Positions 62,757-63,658 of a stretch of 63,658 nucleotides of DNA are shown here, one piece after another. How positions within the stretch are numbered: position 1 is the first letter of the stretch; each line of letters starts with the position of its first letter. Origin of the DNA: Roseburia sp. (GTDB lineage Bacteria > Bacillota > Clostridia > Lachnospirales > Lachnospiraceae); assembly GCA_023667765.1 (NCBI GenBank), contig JAMOZS010000007.1, positions 1 to 63,658 on the forward strand, given 5' to 3'. A program made the position numbers and the translations under genes. The notes below the pieces were generated by a model. That model did no database searches, had not been told where the DNA came from, and worked only from the letters and a program-made list of their open reading frames with translations.

Positions 62757-63658
62757 TCAGATTAACTTCTCACCCTGCTCCTGCATCTTCATGGCGCGAA
62801 CCTTGCAGGAAAGCCCGAACAGATTGATGAAGCCCTCCGCATCATGATGGTCGTACAAATCGCCGGTGGTGAAGGAAGCGATGCTTTCGTTGTAAAGGGT
62901 GTAAGGGGAGGTGGTTCCTGCCTTGATAATGTTGCCCTTGTAAAGCTTGAATTTTACCTCGCCGGTCACATATTCCTGAGTCTTTTCGATAAATGCCTGC
63001 TCTGCTTCACGCAAGGGAGTGAACCACTTGCCCTCATATACAAGGCTTGCGAACTTGCTGCCGATTTCCTTTTTCACAGAGTAGGTGTCACGGTCTAAAA
63101 TCAGCTCCTCCAGCTGCCGGTGCGCCTCCATCAAAATGGTTCCGCCGGGAGTCTCATAAACGCCTCGGGACTTCATGCCTACCACGCGGTTTTCCACGAT
63201 ATCCACGATGCCGATGCCATGCTTGCCGCCCAGCTCGTTTAAGGTGCTTATGATTTCGGAAACCTTCATCTTTTTGCCGTTTACGGAAGTGGGAACACCC
63301 TTTTCAAAGGTCATGGTCACATATTCGCCCTCCTCGGGAGCTTTTTCGGGAGTGGTACCCAGCACCAGCAGATGGTCATAGTTGGGCTCGTTGGCAGGGT
63401 CCTCCAGCTCCAGACCCTCATGGCTGATGTGCCAGATATTGCGGTCACGGCTGTAAGAAGAATCAGCGGAGAAAGGAAGGTGAATGCCGTGTGCCTGACA
63501 GTATGCAATCTCAGACTCACGGGAATCCATGGTCCACTTGTCGCTTCTCCATGCGGCGATAATCTTAATATCGGGAGCAAGAGCCTTGATGCCCAGTTCA
63601 AAACGAATCTGGTCGTTGCCCTTTCCGGTTGCGCCGTGGCAGATGGCAACAGCGCCCT
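62757..63658 (-). CDS. argG: Argininosuccinate synthase, 3' part (block B copy)
   Basis: The frame stays open to the right window edge, so the N-terminal PP-loop is outside. Visible from [15 protein letters not shown] through [13 protein letters not shown] to the C-terminus VRAMKMQEQGEKLI. Almost identical in protein to the copy at 35717, diverged at silent sites. It ends with TGA and lacks the palindromic repeat found at the stop of copy A. Confidence 0.96.
   Translation of the reverse strand, partial: GAVAICHGATGKGNDQIRFELGIKALAPDIKIIAAWRSDKWTMDSRESEIAYCQAHGIHLPFSADSSYSRDRNIWHISHEGLELEDPANEPNYDHLLVLGTTPEKAPEEGEYVTMTFEKGVPTSVNGKKMKVSEIISTLNELGGKHGIGIVDIVENRVVGMKSRGVYETPGGTILMEAHRQLEELILDRDTYSVKKEIGSKFASLVYEGKWFTPLREAEQAFIEKTQEYVTGEVKFKLYKGNIIKAGTTSPYTLYNESIASFTTGDLYDHHDAEGFINLFGLSCKVRAMKMQEQGEKLI

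Overview
The window reads as a chromosomal segment of a spore-forming gut Firmicute, most likely a Lachnospiraceae (Clostridia). The grounds are a spoIIAA-spoIIAB-sigF operon, spoVA genes, strong AGGAGG ribosome sites with frequent GTG/TTG starts, moderate GC, and surface proteins built from leucine-rich repeats, Big_2, CxxC repeats and dockerins. No rRNA, tRNA, CRISPR array or complete insertion sequence was found.

Region 1 (1-23.9 kb) is mostly co-directional core genes: the 3' part of valS, folC, a TPR membrane protein, spoIIAA-spoIIAB-sigF, a membrane-anchored GH25 lysozyme, spoVAA-AB-AC, tcdA, larE, a DUF3737 protein, a PatB-type C-S lyase, a MarR regulator with a heterodimeric ABC exporter, and a peptide ABC transporter. 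The gap before the transporter's ATPase gene is full of repeats.

Region 2 (24.0-37.0 kb) is block A: Ca-type P-ATPase, trpS, spoVAD, a small conserved gene, ridA, aroK, spoVAE, an LTA-synthase-like sulfatase, DUF5721, a LytTR regulator, DUF1294, a GNAT acetyltransferase and argG. Four copies of a short palindromic repeat occur here; each overlaps or abuts a stop codon.

Region 3 (37.1-53.2 kb) is an accessory island. It holds two divergent pairs of an XRE regulator and a surface protein, each with inverted-repeat operators at the promoter. The first pair drives a secreted protein with 21-residue leucine-rich repeats. The second drives a cell-wall-anchored protein with a cohesin-like domain, followed by two large secreted proteins ending in near-identical dockerins (one BspA-like with SLH-like repeats, one with a C39-like cysteine-peptidase domain and a ricin-type lectin). 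I infer a small non-cellulosomal cohesin-dockerin surface assembly. Rpn-type nucleases, gene remnants and a PBECR-like nuclease mark the island as recombinogenic.

Region 4 (53.3-63.66 kb) is block B, a second, diverged copy of block A in direct orientation: P-ATPase, trpS, spoVAD, DUF5721, spoVAE, ridA, the small gene, DUF1294 and argG. Its middle is inverted relative to A, aroK and the sulfatase are missing, and EamA, SCP2 and DegV genes are present instead. Either the genome carries two diverged copies of housekeeping genes around the island, or the contig joins two related genomes. The sequence alone cannot decide this.
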